A DNA stretch of 64,000 nucleotides from Chloroflexus sp. Y-396-1 (GTDB lineage: Bacteria; Chloroflexota; Chloroflexia; Chloroflexales; Chloroflexaceae), in the NCBI RefSeq assembly GCF_000516515.1, contig NZ_KI911784.1, positions 3,194,881-3,258,880 on the forward strand, written 5' to 3'. This document shows positions 9,172-19,025 of the stretch, piece by piece; position 1 is the stretch's first letter, and each line of letters opens with the position of its first letter. The notes beneath the pieces are model-generated. The model searched no databases. It was given only the letters and a program-made list of their open reading frames with translations, and had not been told where the DNA came from. A program made the translations under genes and the position numbers.

Positions 9172-9196
9172 GGGCGGGAAGCCTGGCAACCCGCCC
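9172..9196. repeat. REP-like palindrome between convergent genes
   Basis: GGGCGGG (9172-9178) and CCCGCCC (9190-9196) form a seven-base stem around an 11-base loop, flanked by TAGG and TA. It lies between the ends of the DUF3054 gene and the epimerase gene and could limit read-through. It belongs to the G+C-rich palindrome family seen in other spacers of the window. Confidence 0.55.
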
Positions 9197-9230
9197 TACA
9201 TAACGAGCCACATAGAGCGCCGACCCTCTA

Positions 9231-10154
9231 CTACACACTAACCTCTAGCTCGAGTGGTAAGCGTTCATCGATCCAGTAGCGCAAACTGGGGTAACGCAGC
9301 TCGATTCCCAGATCATGGCGCATACGAGCGTTACTCAATCGCACCGACGAAGTCAACGCCCCGATAACCGAGCGGTCGATACCGGCGCGGATACCGATGC
9401 TGGGATCAAAGGTGCGTGGCGGTAGCATACCGAGCCGACGACGTACCTCACTGACAATCTCAATCAGACGTAGTGGTTCATCATCGCCAACGTTGTAAAT
9501 AGCTCCGATCTGACCAACCTCGGCAGCACGAATGAGCACTTCCAGCGCATCATCAATGTGAATATGGGGAACAAAATTGCGCCCATTCCCATAAATCGTC
9601 AACTGACCGCTGGCAATCGCCTCTAGTGGATCGCGATCAGGGCCGTATACCGTTGCCATCCGCAAGATGATTGCTGGAAAGCGATATGCACGCACCGCTT
9701 GCAGCACCATCTGTTCGGCAGTGGCCAGAATCGTACCAAGAGGGTATGAAGGTGCAACCGGACTGTCCTCATCTACCCAACTTTCACCCTGATCACCGTA
9801 GGGGGCAATGCCCGACGTCCACAGATAGGTACGCACAGTGCGAGCACGGACAGACATCGCGATCAGGTGTTGGTTGCCATCAATGTACAGTGCACGGAGG
9901 AGCGCTGAGCCATCGATCGGCATCCGATTGGTGAGGTTGAAAACGACTTCTATGTCGTCGGTAATGCCATCAATCGTTTCGGGGCGAGTAAGATCGCCGA
10001 TCCAGACCGCCATTCCGCGAGCGGCAAGACGCTCAACAACCGGGTCTTCGGCGCTGGAGACAAGACCGCGCACGCGATGGCCGGCAGCCAGGAGGCGGGC
10101 AGCCAATCGCGAACCGATGTATCCCGCTGCGCCGGCAATCAGATAATTCGTCAT
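9231..10154 (-). CDS. NAD-dependent epimerase/dehydratase family protein (extended SDR)
   Basis: A 307-residue extended short-chain dehydrogenase fold. The N-terminal dinucleotide-binding motif GAAGYIGSRLAARLL is clear, followed by VVFNLTNRM, the strand-5 region TYLWTSGIAPYGDQGESW and a C-terminal substrate domain beginning with ILRMATVYGPDRDPL. The usual YxxxK dyad is not intact: the expected segment reads SYPLGTILATAEQ, with Tyr but no Lys at the +4 position. It may be a non-catalytic NAD(P)-binding protein or use another base. Substrate unknown; nucleotide-sugar modification is one possibility for the fold. It ends convergent with the DUF3054 gene. Confidence 0.8.
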   Translation of the reverse strand: MTNYLIAGAAGYIGSRLAARLLAAGHRVRGLVSSAEDPVVERLAARGMAVWIGDLTRPETIDGITDDIEVVFNLTNRMPIDGSALLRALYIDGNQHLIAMSVRARTVRTYLWTSGIAPYGDQGESWVDEDSPVAPSYPLGTILATAEQMVLQAVRAYRFPAIILRMATVYGPDRDPLEAIASGQLTIYGNGRNFVPHIHIDDALEVLIRAAEVGQIGAIYNVGDDEPLRLIEIVSEVRRRLGMLPPRTFDPSIGIRAGIDRSVIGALTSSVRLSNARMRHDLGIELRYPSLRYWIDERLPLELEVSV

Positions 10155-10355
10155 ACGTCACCTCGTCGTGTGGGGGCGGGTGACTTCTCTGACACCGCCC
10201 AACTTATAGCAGGCTGCACATCGGTAAGTGCGGTGCTTGTCTGTAAACGTGCAGCAGGTTAATGTTCATTGTAACACCGGCAAGCGCGCATGGCTAGCGG
10301 AAATTTACCTGGCAAAAGGTGGGCAAAGAGTGAACGAACGATGAGGGATAGTATG

Positions 10356-10390
10356 ATGGGGAGGCAAAGGGATGACCTCTGCCTCCCCAT
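10356..10390 (-). terminator. hairpin downstream of malate synthase
   Basis: An 11-bp perfect stem (10356-10366 with 10380-10390, core GGGGAGGCA/TGCCTCCCC) around a 13-base loop begins about 30 bases after the malate synthase stop. There is no T-run on the minus strand, so it may be a factor-assisted terminator or a 3'-end stabiliser. Confidence 0.5.
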
Positions 10391-10422
10391 TGCAAGGTGC
10401 GGTAACGAAGGTTGTGCTTATC

Positions 10423-12021
10423 CTACGGGAGCCGCTCGTAAGCTGGGAGCGTCAAAAATTCAACAAACTCGGAGTCGGTTGTAATTTCATCAAACAGCTC
10501 GGCAGCTTCTTCATAGCGGCCATCTTCGTAGGCAGGGCCGAGAATCTCGCGTACTTTCGCCAACTCTTCAGGCAGCATCTGGCGGAAGAGTTCCACCGTA
10601 ACCTTGCGACCATCCTCGAGCACACCCTTCGGACTACGGATCCACTGCCAGATCTGGGCGCGCGAAATTTCAGCGGTAGCAGCATCTTCCATCAAGTTGA
10701 AGACGGGAACACAACCATTCCCGGCCAGCCAGGCGCCGAGATACTGAATGCCAACATTGATGTTCAGACGCATGCCCTGTTCAGTAATCGGTCGTTCTGG
10801 CCCAAAGGCTAGCAGATCGGCTGCGGTCACCTGCACATCGTCACGCTGGCGGTCAATCTGATTGGGTGTGGGCATCAGGCGATCAAAGACTTCCATTGCC
10901 ACCGGTACCAGGCCGGGGTGCGCCACCCATGTGCCATCGTGACCATCGGACGCTTCACGCTCTTTGTCGGCACGTACCTTCGCGAGCGCGGCTTCATTTG
11001 CGACCGGATCATTCTTGATCGGAATCTGAGCGGCCATGCCACCCATAGCGTGCGCACCGCGGCGATGACACGTCTTGATAGCCAGGAGCGAGTACGAACG
11101 CATAAAGTGAGTCGTCATCGTTACTAACGCCCGGTCGGCCAGGCAGAAATTGGGATCGTTGCGGAACTTCTTGATACACGAGAAGATGTAATCCCAGCGT
11201 CCACAATTCAGACCAGCCGAGTGCTCACGTAGCTCATAGAGAATTTCATCCATCTCGAAGGCGGCGAGGATAGTCTCGATCAGAACAGTGGCTTTAATCG
11301 TACCCCGTGGAATACCACGTAGCTCCTGAGCCAGGACAAAGATGTCGTTCCACAGTCGTGCTTCGAGATGGCTCTCTAGCTTGGGTAGATAGAAATAGGG
11401 ACCACCCTGGATGTCGATTGCAGTCTGGGCATTATGGAAAAAGTAGAGGCCGAAGTCGAAAATCGAACCAGAAATCGGTTCGCCATCAACCAGCATATGC
11501 TTTTCGTTGAGGTGCCAGCCACGGGGGCGCACAAACAGGATTGCCGGATTGTCGTTGAGGGCGTAGTACTTACCTTCGGGGCTAGTGTAAGTAATGGTAC
11601 GACGGAGAGCATCACGCAGATTGATCTGACCTTCGATCTGGTTCTCCCATGTCGGAGTATTGGCATCCTCGAAATCGGCCATAAAGACCTTTGCCCCCGA
11701 ATTGAGCGCATTGATAATCATTTTGCGGTCAACCGGACCGGTAATTTCAACCCGACGGTCTTTGATCTGGGGTGGAATCGGAGCGATCGTCCAATCACTC
11801 TCGCGAATATGGGCAGTTTCAGCGAGAAAATCCGGTCGCTCACCAGCATCAATGGCCCGTTGCCGTTCGGCGCGACGAGCGAGTAATTCGAGACGGCGGC
11901 CATTGAAGCGGCGGTGAAGTGTAGCGAGGAACTCGAGAGCCTCTGGTGTAAGTATTTCAGCGTATGCAGGTGTTATCGGCGCGGTAATCGTGACTCCGGC
12001 GGGGAGTGGTTGGGTGGTCAT
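10423..12021 (-). CDS. aceB: malate synthase A
   Basis: Malate synthase condenses acetyl-CoA with glyoxylate to malate. The 532-residue length is that of the A isoform. The family signature appears as [16 protein letters not shown] near residue 270, and downstream [18 protein letters not shown] and the C-terminal PxxNQIxxxR segment fit the family. The ATG at 12021 follows AAGGAGGG with good spacing. An extended -10 promoter (TGGTATAAT) and a 6-3-6 palindrome lie in the leader. In a Chloroflexus-like host glyoxylate arises from the 3-hydroxypropionate bicycle or from isocitrate lyase; no isocitrate lyase gene is in this window, so pathway assignment is inference. Confidence 0.96.
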   Translation of the reverse strand: MTTQPLPAGVTITAPITPAYAEILTPEALEFLATLHRRFNGRRLELLARRAERQRAIDAGERPDFLAETAHIRESDWTIAPIPPQIKDRRVEITGPVDRKMIINALNSGAKVFMADFEDANTPTWENQIEGQINLRDALRRTITYTSPEGKYYALNDNPAILFVRPRGWHLNEKHMLVDGEPISGSIFDFGLYFFHNAQTAIDIQGGPYFYLPKLESHLEARLWNDIFVLAQELRGIPRGTIKATVLIETILAAFEMDEILYELREHSAGLNCGRWDYIFSCIKKFRNDPNFCLADRALVTMTTHFMRSYSLLAIKTCHRRGAHAMGGMAAQIPIKNDPVANEAALAKVRADKEREASDGHDGTWVAHPGLVPVAMEVFDRLMPTPNQIDRQRDDVQVTAADLLAFGPERPITEQGMRLNINVGIQYLGAWLAGNGCVPVFNLMEDAATAEISRAQIWQWIRSPKGVLEDGRKVTVELFRQMLPEELAKVREILGPAYEDGRYEEAAELFDEITTDSEFVEFLTLPAYERLP

Positions 12022-12041
12022 GAAACCCTCCTTTCATCATG

Positions 12042-12071
12042 CGGAAAACATTTCCGTTCGTTATTATACCA
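12042..12071 (-). promoter_or_regulatory. extended -10 promoter and operator-like palindrome of aceB
   Basis: On the minus strand TATAAT (12063-12068) is preceded by TGG, an extended -10. Start of transcription would fall near 12056, exactly where a perfect palindrome CGGAAA-ACA-TTTCCG (12042-12056) begins. Such a position suits a repressor operator. The palindrome ends 20 bases before the ATG and clear of the ribosome binding site. Confidence 0.55.
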
Positions 12072-12277
12072 GAGAAAGTAACATTCCATGACGAGGTGAT
12101 GTCATAATCTGGTGCGTAAGATAGAGGAAGCGGTTGGTGAGAATGAGGGGCAGGCGCGTTCTGAACTTTGGGCTGCTGAAGCCTGGCTTCAGCAGTCCCA
12201 TTATGGCAACGGGCAAGACTTGCCGATCACGCCCGTCAATACATAGTAGGGACGGATTCCAAACCCGCCCGCGATGC

Positions 12278-12321
12278 CGTAGCATCTGATCGAAAACCCG
12301 GGCTTTCGATCAGGCGCTACG
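12278..12321. repeat. inverted repeat sharing its arm with the 36.6 kb palindrome
   Basis: CGTAGC-at-CTGATCGAAA pairs with TTTCGATCAG-gc-GCTACG around ACCCGGGC: 16 paired bases with one 2x2 internal loop. The right arm GATCAGGCGCT also occurs in the right arm of the larger palindrome at 36616-36679, so the two belong to one element family. Confidence 0.6.
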
Positions 12322-12399
12322 ACGCATTCAAATAATGTTTCCCTAGTCTTTCTGACAGGGCGCGTTTGAGCGTGACGCATACCTCTGCGATGCGCTGGA

Positions 12400-12680
12400 A
12401 CAAGGTTGCGACGGTTTCAGGGCCTGTGCTGCGGCGCACGCCTGGCGCCCTCACCTTCCCCCCAGTCCCCTTCCTCTTTCCGACGGGGAGCGGAAGGGGG
12501 AACGGTGCGACGCGGGGTGAACGTCGCTCACCCAACCTGTCACGCGCAGCGCCTGGCGCCGCCCGCTCGGCAGAGGGAACGGGCGACGGATGGCGGAATA
12601 GAACGTTGGCCGTCGAACACAATGGTTGCAGATGCACGGTACGAGCCTCATGAGAAATCCGGATCACGCTCTTAGCGGGG
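12400..12680 (+). repeat. long dispersed repeat, copy 1
   Basis: About 280 bases that align along their whole length with about 39325-39597 and, in reverse orientation, with about 36426-36625. Shared blocks include CTGCGGCGCACGCCTGGCG, a CCTCACCTTC block followed by pyrimidine-rich sequence, CACGCGCAGCG and CGTCTGGCGCC-like blocks, and a tail ending in GATCAxGCTCT. No coding capacity is shared between copies. Confidence 0.7.
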
Positions 12681-12976
12681 GATAGGTTCCCAACTCGCCC
12701 CTGATGGTGTGCTGAAGTTGTGAGCAATGCTTCCTAACCTACGCTAGAGTATAGGAGGGATGGGCACCAAACCCGCCCGCGATGGTGTGCTGATGCGGCA
12801 AGGAATGCGTTCCCTCCCCACGATAGGATGGAGAACCAAACTCCTAGGCAAGCGGCCAGAACCAGAACCTGACAACTTTGCACAGCCGTGCCAGGCGGTG
12901 AGGTAGCTAGGCTTGACAGGCCACACGAAGAATAGTAGGATATAGAACAAACGTTCATTCTTTCAGGAGGTGGATG

Positions 12977-13729
12977 ATGAGTAGTCAAACCGTGATGACC
13001 ACATCAATCGTCTACCCCGACAGTGATGGTATGCCGATGGCCGACAACACAAAGCAATTCCGGGCAATCGTCACCATTCAGGGTAATCTCGATGCCATCT
13101 TTCGGGAACGGGATGATGTTTTTGTCGCTGGCGACCTGCTCTGGTACCCCGTTGAAGGTCGGCCTGACATTCGCCGTGCGCCTGATGTGATGGTCGTTTT
13201 TGGGCGACCGAAAGGTGATCGCGGTTCGTATCGCCAATGGGAAGAGGATGGAATTGCACCCCAAGTCGTGTTTGAGGTGTTATCGCCAAGTAATACGTTG
13301 ACCGAGCTAGCGGCTAAGCAGGAGTTCTACGATACATACGGGGTTGAAGAGTATTATCTGTACGATCCTGACCGTGGGGATATGAGTGGCTGGCAGCGAC
13401 GTGATGGGCGGTTACGAGTGATTCAAGAACTTGATGGTTGGGTCAGTCCGCGGTTGGGAATCCGGTTTGTTCGTACTGATCAGGGAATGCAACTGCACTG
13501 GCCGGATGGCCGTCCATTCGTCAGCTTCGTTGAGCTACAGGCACAAGCCGAGCAGGAACGTCAACGCGCCGAGCAGGAACGTCAACGCGCCGAGCAGGAA
13601 CGTCAACGCGCCGAGCAGGAACGTCAACGCGCCGAGCAGGAACGCCAACGCGCCGAGCAGGAACGCCAACGCGCCGAGCGCTTAGCTGCTCAACTGCGGG
13701 CACTCGGGATTGAACCTCCTGAGGAGTGA
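12977..13729 (+). CDS. Uma2 (DUF820) family putative nuclease with AEQERQR repeats
   Basis: The 250-residue protein belongs to the Uma2/DUF820 family, common in cyanobacteria and Chloroflexota and related to PD-(D/E)XK nucleases. Conserved parts are RRAPDVMVVFGRPK near residue 70, PQVVFEVLSPSNTLTEL (Asp/Glu of the core fold), and KQEFYDTYGVEEYYLYDP. The C-terminus has six exact AEQERQR heptads (coiled-coil forming) followed by AERLAAQLRALGIEPPEE. The ATG at 12977 sits five bases after AGGAGGT; the ATG at 12974 is too close to it. Biological role of the family is not established; many copies per genome are usual. It is flanked by repeat-rich spacer. Confidence 0.85.
   Translation: MSSQTVMTTSIVYPDSDGMPMADNTKQFRAIVTIQGNLDAIFRERDDVFVAGDLLWYPVEGRPDIRRAPDVMVVFGRPKGDRGSYRQWEEDGIAPQVVFEVLSPSNTLTELAAKQEFYDTYGVEEYYLYDPDRGDMSGWQRRDGRLRVIQELDGWVSPRLGIRFVRTDQGMQLHWPDGRPFVSFVELQAQAEQERQRAEQERQRAEQERQRAEQERQRAEQERQRAEQERQRAERLAAQLRALGIEPPEE
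13547..13672 (+). repeat. six tandem copies of a 21-bp unit inside the Uma2 gene
   Basis: The unit GCCGAGCAGGAACGTCAACGC occurs six times head to tail; the last two copies carry one T-to-C change. It encodes AEQERQR. A partial seventh unit follows. Near-identity at silent sites indicates recent expansion by slippage or unequal exchange. Confidence 0.95.
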
Positions 13730-13850
13730 GTGCTGTCTCTGTTCGTGAAAAGAGCATAGCAGCACTATCCCGCTGTTATGATGGTATAGTATATACTACC
13801 GTCTAGCAGGGAAATGCTGCAAGCTACATTACGCTTATCTAAATATGGCT

Positions 13851-14693
13851 TCAGGCGTGTGGCGATGACATTTTCTCCTTCTCGTCCTGATCGTTAAGAT
13901 CACGCAGAATATCGTCGTCACTAAGGTTGAGAGGTACCACCTTACCCTGCATCTCTGCCGGCTCCTCATCATCCGCAGGTTCATCTAACGGTGCGACGGT
14001 TGTATCTACTTGAGCAACGTACTTTTTGAGGGTCAACAATTGCTTCGCCAGAAGCGGCGCCTGTTCGGCAGTAAGTGCTCGTGTGAGTTCGACATCGAGC
14101 AGCGCTGAGGTTCCAGCGCCAGGTAAGACAGTCGCACGTTTAACCGGTGCTCCGAGACGGGCAAGGGCATTAAGAGCCTTTCCAACAGCACGATTGTCAT
14201 CGTGCAGATGAATACGCAATCGACTCACCGGACGACCAAAATTGAGCCGGGCTTCGAGCCATTCAAGTATCATCAGTGTGAAAAGAAAGAGAACGGTGCT
14301 GACAATTGCTAACCAACCTAACCCCGTTGCTACAGTCACACCAATACCAGCACATCCCCACAATGTGGCTGCTGTCGTCAGACCACGTACCGTCGTTCCA
14401 TGCCGCAGGATTGCGCCAGCACCGAGAAATCCAATCCCTGAAACAACATAACTGGCGACTCGCAGTGCATCGCGCTCACCGGTTAGTTCGGGAAAGCCGT
14501 ATGCACCCGCCATCGTTACCAGACAGGCTCCTAAACCGACCAGAATATGGGGACGGAAGCCGCTCGCTCGCTCGTGATTCGAGCGTTCAAGACCGATTAA
14601 TCCGCAGAGGATCATGGTCAGAATGAGCCGAAAAATCATGTCGAAATTAGTCGGTCCAAGTAAGCGCATTAACTCGATGACCACGTCTTGCAT
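13851..14693 (-). CDS. MgtC/SapB family membrane protein
   Basis: A 280-residue MgtC-type protein. The N-terminal half has about five membrane segments and the family core: LTMILCGLIGLERSNHERASGFRPHIL is the typical GxxxGxER...GxRTH region with the conserved Arg, then LVGLGACLVTMAGAYGF and VVSGIGFLGAGAILRHG. The C-terminal cytoplasmic part (RLRIHLHDDNRAVGKAL...) resembles an ACT-like regulatory domain. MgtC proteins affect Mg2+ homeostasis and acid or low-Mg2+ tolerance and may inhibit ATP synthase. The ATG at 14693 has GAGGAGA upstream; the in-frame extension to 14810 lacks a ribosome binding site. Confidence 0.88.
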   Translation of the reverse strand: MQDVVIELMRLLGPTNFDMIFRLILTMILCGLIGLERSNHERASGFRPHILVGLGACLVTMAGAYGFPELTGERDALRVASYVVSGIGFLGAGAILRHGTTVRGLTTAATLWGCAGIGVTVATGLGWLAIVSTVLFLFTLMILEWLEARLNFGRPVSRLRIHLHDDNRAVGKALNALARLGAPVKRATVLPGAGTSALLDVELTRALTAEQAPLLAKQLLTLKKYVAQVDTTVAPLDEPADDEEPAEMQGKVVPLNLSDDDILRDLNDQDEKEKMSSPHA

Positions 14694-15561
14694 TGGTATC
14701 TCTCCTCTACTTCGGAGTACTGCTGTAACCCACATCCTGCTGATACTATGTGAGGATCTCACGATTTTATGATAAGCGATGATTGAACCCAACAATGCCG
14801 AAAATTGCATTCAGCAACGAATGGATCGGCAGTGATTGCTTACGACCTAAAGTACAGCGCTGATGACAGGCATGATGTCGTAACAAGTAGCAATTGCAGC
14901 GTTTCGATGACCAGAACTCTCTTGGAACATGAGTTCTGGCGAAATTCAGAACAGTTAACCGGCAGTATCGCATAGGATACGGGCAGGCAGTGTACCCTCC
15001 TGACACGAAGGTTATATAACGGTGCTGCATTATGCTCTAAGAGCGTAATCTAAAGATCGCGGTTCGTCGCCGCGTCATACTGTCGATGGTCGTACCTAGG
15101 CAGCGCCCATATGTGGGCGCCGATGGGTACAATGCCAACCAAATGGCGCCGGGCACCGGATGGGAATAGGGCAGGTGCGACGCCGTGATGGGCGATGCCT
15201 GATGGCGGCACAGGTGATGAACGGACGGTAGGGGCGAAAAATTTCTCGCCTCTACCAACTAATCCCGTCCATCCGTTGGTCCAATCGATACGACGATGTG
15301 ATGGAACGACTGGATCGACGATGTCAATTCGATCACCCTGATTGACGCCGCATCCACCAGCGACAGCAGATCACCATTATCCGATGACTGGTATCGATCA
15401 CCCGATGATTGCGTCGGATCGGATGTGAGGGATGCCAGCGCATCGTGTCGAAGTTTTTGAACATCCTCTATTATGTTCTGAATCGGCTCTATTTGATCAG
15501 GCTCTACCGATGTGTATCAGTATAAACTCGATAAACCTCATCGCCGTAAAATCGAACGGCG
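14694..15561. other. intergenic region with hairpins, no gene seen
   Basis: Contains a hairpin at 14911-14939 (CCAGAACTC/GAGTTCTGG, outer TTTCG/CGAAA arms), a compact palindrome at 15103-15120 (GCGCCCA-TATG-TGGGCGC), a REP-like palindrome at 15229-15258 (GGTAGGGGCGA/TCGCCTCTACC) and a stretch at about 15260-15430 with several GATC-containing short motifs. No open frame looks like a gene. Confidence 0.5.
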
Positions 15562-16899
15562 TCATCCGCCATTCTCCGGCAACCGGAGCCGTCCCTCTCG
15601 TGCGTCATACTCAAACAGTTCGGCATAACGTCCCCATTCAATTGCAATATCAAGGGTACGGGCAGCCTCTTCGGTACCCATAAAATCTTCCAGTTCCGTG
15701 AGAAATCTTTCACGGGGTGCACGGTGGTCGGGGCGTGTGGAGAGGACACGCCGGATGTGTGCAATCAACGGAACGCGGTTAATCAGGTGTTCAGAGAAGA
15801 TCACTTTCCGTTCCTGAATATCGCTCCGGGCCAGTTTCACACCTTCTGGCAACAGGTTAATATCCCCCTCGCGAATCTGTGCAAAGCCCAGTAACTCGGC
15901 TGCATCGATAAGCGGGAACAGGTCATCCACGTCGAGTTGCATACCCGCAGCTAATGCTGGCAGATCGCCACGTCCCTGTCCTGAACCTGATTCTACCTGT
16001 TCGATGAGACCGATGATTTGCGCTACGTCTGCTTCCGGCAGACGCATTCCCAATCTCGTATGCTCACTCTCAACACCGACGGCGCCAACAACTGTTGCTA
16101 TCGGGGTTGTCATTGCCCGATAGATTGTCTCGACCCTGGCGAGAAATGCAGGATCATTGCGATCACGTGGCCGAGGCAGATCGATCTGTTCGTTGCTGAT
16201 GATTCGTCCGGGATTGGAACTGAGAATGAGCACCCAGTCAGCCATCAGAACTGCTTCTTCAATGTTATGTGTCACCATCAGAATTGCTTTTGTGGGAATC
16301 CGTCGTGTTTCCCAGAGATCAAGCAACTCGGTACGCAGGTTTTCCGCCGTCAGCACGTCGAGCGCCGAGAATGGCTCGTCCATTAGCAGGACGTCAGGGT
16401 TCGTTACCAGAGCACGGGCGAAGCCGACCCGCTGGCGCATGCCGCCCGAAAGTTCTTTCGGATAGGCGCTCTCGAAGCCATCGAGACCGATCAGATCAAT
16501 CGCGGCCAGTGCTCGCCGCCGGCGCTCACCCTCTGGCACTCCCATTGTTTCCAGGCCCAGTTCCACGTTCTCCAGTACTGTCAGCCATGGGAAAAGTGCA
16601 AAGGATTGGAAAACCATCGCCATCCCTGGCATCGGACCGGTTACCAGTCGGTTGCGATAGCGTACTTCTCCACGCGATGGTGAAATCAACCCGATCAGGC
16701 AACGGAGTAGCGTTGACTTACCGGAACCGGAGCGTCCTAACAGTGCGACAATTTCACCTTCTGCCAGATCCAGATTGATGTTGTCGAGTACCACCAGGTC
16801 GTTGCCTTCGGGTGTTTTGAAGATTTTATGCAGATTGCGAACGCTCAGGATCGTTTTTCCGGCGACCGCTGCTGTTTTTGGTGGTAATGTCATTGCCAT
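15562..16899 (-). CDS. NitT/TauT-type ABC transporter ATP-binding protein with AAA-associated C-terminal domain
   Basis: The 445-residue protein powers import through the partner permease. Residues 15-265 are an ABC ATPase: Walker A GRSGSGKS (55-62), signature LSGGMRQR near 150, Walker [13 protein letters not shown], switch His in MVTHNIEEA. This is followed by about 170 residues of the AAA_assoc_C type ([18 protein letters not shown] ... [17 protein letters not shown]) found in a subset of nitrate/sulfonate-type ATPases. AAAGGAG precedes the ATG at 16899, 17 bases after the permease stop. No binding protein is nearby, so the substrate is unknown. Last gene of a four-gene operon. Confidence 0.9.
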   Translation of the reverse strand: MAMTLPPKTAAVAGKTILSVRNLHKIFKTPEGNDLVVLDNINLDLAEGEIVALLGRSGSGKSTLLRCLIGLISPSRGEVRYRNRLVTGPMPGMAMVFQSFALFPWLTVLENVELGLETMGVPEGERRRRALAAIDLIGLDGFESAYPKELSGGMRQRVGFARALVTNPDVLLMDEPFSALDVLTAENLRTELLDLWETRRIPTKAILMVTHNIEEAVLMADWVLILSSNPGRIISNEQIDLPRPRDRNDPAFLARVETIYRAMTTPIATVVGAVGVESEHTRLGMRLPEADVAQIIGLIEQVESGSGQGRGDLPALAAGMQLDVDDLFPLIDAAELLGFAQIREGDINLLPEGVKLARSDIQERKVIFSEHLINRVPLIAHIRRVLSTRPDHRAPRERFLTELEDFMGTEEAARTLDIAIEWGRYAELFEYDAREGRLRLPENGG

Positions 16900-16916
16900 C
16901 GTGGTTCTCCTTTCAG

Positions 16917-18929
16917 CTAATCCAGACGGAAGCGAGTTTCTGCTAGCGTGTAGAGCCGGCGCCAGAACAGGCGGTTGAATCCCAGCACAAGTAATCCCAT
17001 GACCAGCATGCCCAGCCCAACGTGTGGGTTGAATTCACCGGTGCTCCAGTAGGCGATATAAGCGCCTAAACCAGGTAGGGTAAGAGTTGTTGTACCCCAC
17101 GACACGACTTCAGAGACGATGGACGCATTCCAGGAACCTCCCGATGCTGTAATTCCACCGGTGACGAATGCTGGAAAGATTGCCGGAATGATCAGTTTGC
17201 GCCACCATGCCCATCCTCGTAGACCAAGCACTCGGGCTGCCTCTTTCAGGTCATTTGGAATGCTGCTCGTACCGGCGATCACGTTGAACAGGATGTACCA
17301 CTGCGCACCCAGAATCATCAGCGGCGCTTGAAACAGGTTCTGCGGCAGCGCATAGGTAGAGATGAGGACCACCGCAATCGGAAAGAGCAGGTTGGCCGGG
17401 AAGGCAGCGGCAAACTGTGCCAACGGCTGCACAAACTGCGCGACTCGCGGACGCAACCCAATCCAGACTCCAATCGGAGTCCAGACCAGCGTCGAGATGC
17501 CGATCCAGATGATCACGCGCATGGTCGTGAGCAAGCCAAGCCACAGGCACTCCAGCACCTCTGACCAGGATACTTTGCCTGCCGGAACCATGGGTGTTGC
17601 GCAGGCGGCAGCCAGATCGCCCGGCGCGCCGACGCGCTCATCGCGCAGCACTTCGGTCATCTCCGCACCGACTCTCGTCCCGCCTACGGTCGCTGCGCAC
17701 ACATCCGACAGCCAGACCGTGTGATCGGGGTTGACCGTGACTCCGATCGCAGCAAAACGGCGGGCAATCTCTGGATTGAGATCAGTATTGACATTTGGGT
17801 TTGCCGCCAGAACTTGACCGTTATCGAAACCTAACCCTGGACCAAACATGTACGTTGCCAGGAACCATACTGCCCAGAGCGCTGCTGCCCGTACAAGTGC
17901 ATACCAGACCCGGTCAATCACACGATCAATTGCTCCTGGCGATGCTTGTGGTTCGACACGTGGGCCAGGATGATTAGTTGCAGGACGAACCGGAAGCATC
18001 TGGCGGATCGTTGTGCCAAGCATACCCAGGCTGCTGGCGATCCCCGACCGCTGCAACAAACGCAACATCCACGATTGTGCGATTTCCTGTGCCTCAGACT
18101 GCTCAAACTTGAATTTCTCAGACCAGGCGACAATAGGACGGAAAATCAACTGGTCGTAGATCAGGATGATTATCAGCAATGTCAGGCCAGCATAGACCAT
18201 CGCCGCAATATCAGCCTGCTCAATCGCCAGTGCGATATATGAGCCGACGCCGGGCAGATACTGATCGTTGTCGCGTCCAACGACCGAGATCACCTCTGAA
18301 GCGACTACAAAGAACCATCCACCCGACACCGACATCATTGTATTCCATACCAGACTGGGTATAGCAAACGGTACTTCCAGTTTCCAAAACTTTTTCCACG
18401 GCGAGAGCCGTAACACGGCAGCAGCCTCTTGTAGCTCTCTAGGCGTAGTGATCAACGAGTGATAGAAGCTAAAGGCCATATTCCAGACCTGTGACGTAAA
18501 GATCGCAAAGATACTGGCCGCCTCCAGACCGAGCAGGTTACCGCGAAATACTCCTAGAAAAATAGATGTAGTGACCGTTAGAAAGCCGAGAATCGGCAGC
18601 GACTGGAGAAAATCCAACGCTGGAATGATAACGATCTCGGCGCGTCGTGACTTGGCTGCCAGCGTTGCTACGGTAAACGTAAATAGCAGGCTCAACAGCA
18701 CGGCAAGAAACATGCGGAACACCGTTCGTAACCCGTAATAGGGCAGGTTGGCCGGATTCAGTGAAACTGTCAGATCAGGTGTCGTCTCGTCGAATGGTTG
18801 TGATGCGCCCTGAAATGCAATCGTCAATAGTAGGATCGCTACGATCACGAGCGGGATGACCACAATGTCCCAGGATGTCAGTCTGAATCGGGGGCGCAGC
18901 ACTCCGGTATCAGGAAATGTAGCACGCAT
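16917..18929 (-). CDS. ABC transporter permease with two fused permease domains
   Basis: The 670-residue protein contains two BPD_transp_1 permease units in one chain. Each carries the EAA loop that contacts the ATPase: [20 protein letters not shown] in the first half and [20 protein letters not shown] in the second. Between them a large non-membrane loop contains two Cys (DVCAAT and AAACAT) and may be extracellular. Double permeases of this kind pair with AAA_assoc_C ATPases in the NitT/TauT group. The ATG at 18929 follows AGGAGG; the in-frame extension to 19022 has no such site. The absence of a substrate-binding protein is notable; the loop could take part in capture (inference). Confidence 0.88.
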   Translation of the reverse strand: MRATFPDTGVLRPRFRLTSWDIVVIPLVIVAILLLTIAFQGASQPFDETTPDLTVSLNPANLPYYGLRTVFRMFLAVLLSLLFTFTVATLAAKSRRAEIVIIPALDFLQSLPILGFLTVTTSIFLGVFRGNLLGLEAASIFAIFTSQVWNMAFSFYHSLITTPRELQEAAAVLRLSPWKKFWKLEVPFAIPSLVWNTMMSVSGGWFFVVASEVISVVGRDNDQYLPGVGSYIALAIEQADIAAMVYAGLTLLIIILIYDQLIFRPIVAWSEKFKFEQSEAQEIAQSWMLRLLQRSGIASSLGMLGTTIRQMLPVRPATNHPGPRVEPQASPGAIDRVIDRVWYALVRAAALWAVWFLATYMFGPGLGFDNGQVLAANPNVNTDLNPEIARRFAAIGVTVNPDHTVWLSDVCAATVGGTRVGAEMTEVLRDERVGAPGDLAAACATPMVPAGKVSWSEVLECLWLGLLTTMRVIIWIGISTLVWTPIGVWIGLRPRVAQFVQPLAQFAAAFPANLLFPIAVVLISTYALPQNLFQAPLMILGAQWYILFNVIAGTSSIPNDLKEAARVLGLRGWAWWRKLIIPAIFPAFVTGGITASGGSWNASIVSEVVSWGTTTLTLPGLGAYIAYWSTGEFNPHVGLGMLVMGLLVLGFNRLFWRRLYTLAETRFRLD

Positions 18930-19025
18930 AGGTATCCTCCTGATGGTGTCAAAGCTGGCGAAACAAGATTTCAGTATCGAACATACTGTCATCGTTGTCG
19001 GGAGAATTCGTACCTCCGGCACGAT

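Larger units (their letters stand above)
12022..12976. other. repeat-rich intergenic region
   Basis: Almost 1 kb without a credible gene. Besides the aceB promoter it holds a hairpin with arms 12169-12182 and 12186-12200 (one bulged base), REP-like G+C palindromes near 12247-12272, 12667-12702 and 12751-12790, the palindrome at 12278-12321 and one copy of the long dispersed repeat at about 12400-12680. The short ORFs here run through repeat sequence on both strands and are not supported as genes. Confidence 0.6.

Noticed and set aside
12317-12727. Overlapping frames of 60-136 codons on both strands
   Set aside because: They run through the long dispersed repeat and palindromes; frames are not conserved between repeat copies.
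13547-13672. Tandem repeat as a possible CRISPR array
   Set aside because: Units are head to tail without spacers and lie in a coding frame.
13521-13757. Antisense frame with ARRVDVP repeats
   Set aside because: It is the complement of the 21-bp tandem repeat in the Uma2 gene.
15260-15430. Apparent iterated GATCACC/GATGA motifs as a possible iteron array or origin
   Set aside because: Spacing is irregular and copies are too short and diverged; no replication gene is near.
18930-19022. N-terminal extension of the permease
   Set aside because: AGGAGG is placed for the ATG at 18929 and the extension has no membrane or signal features.
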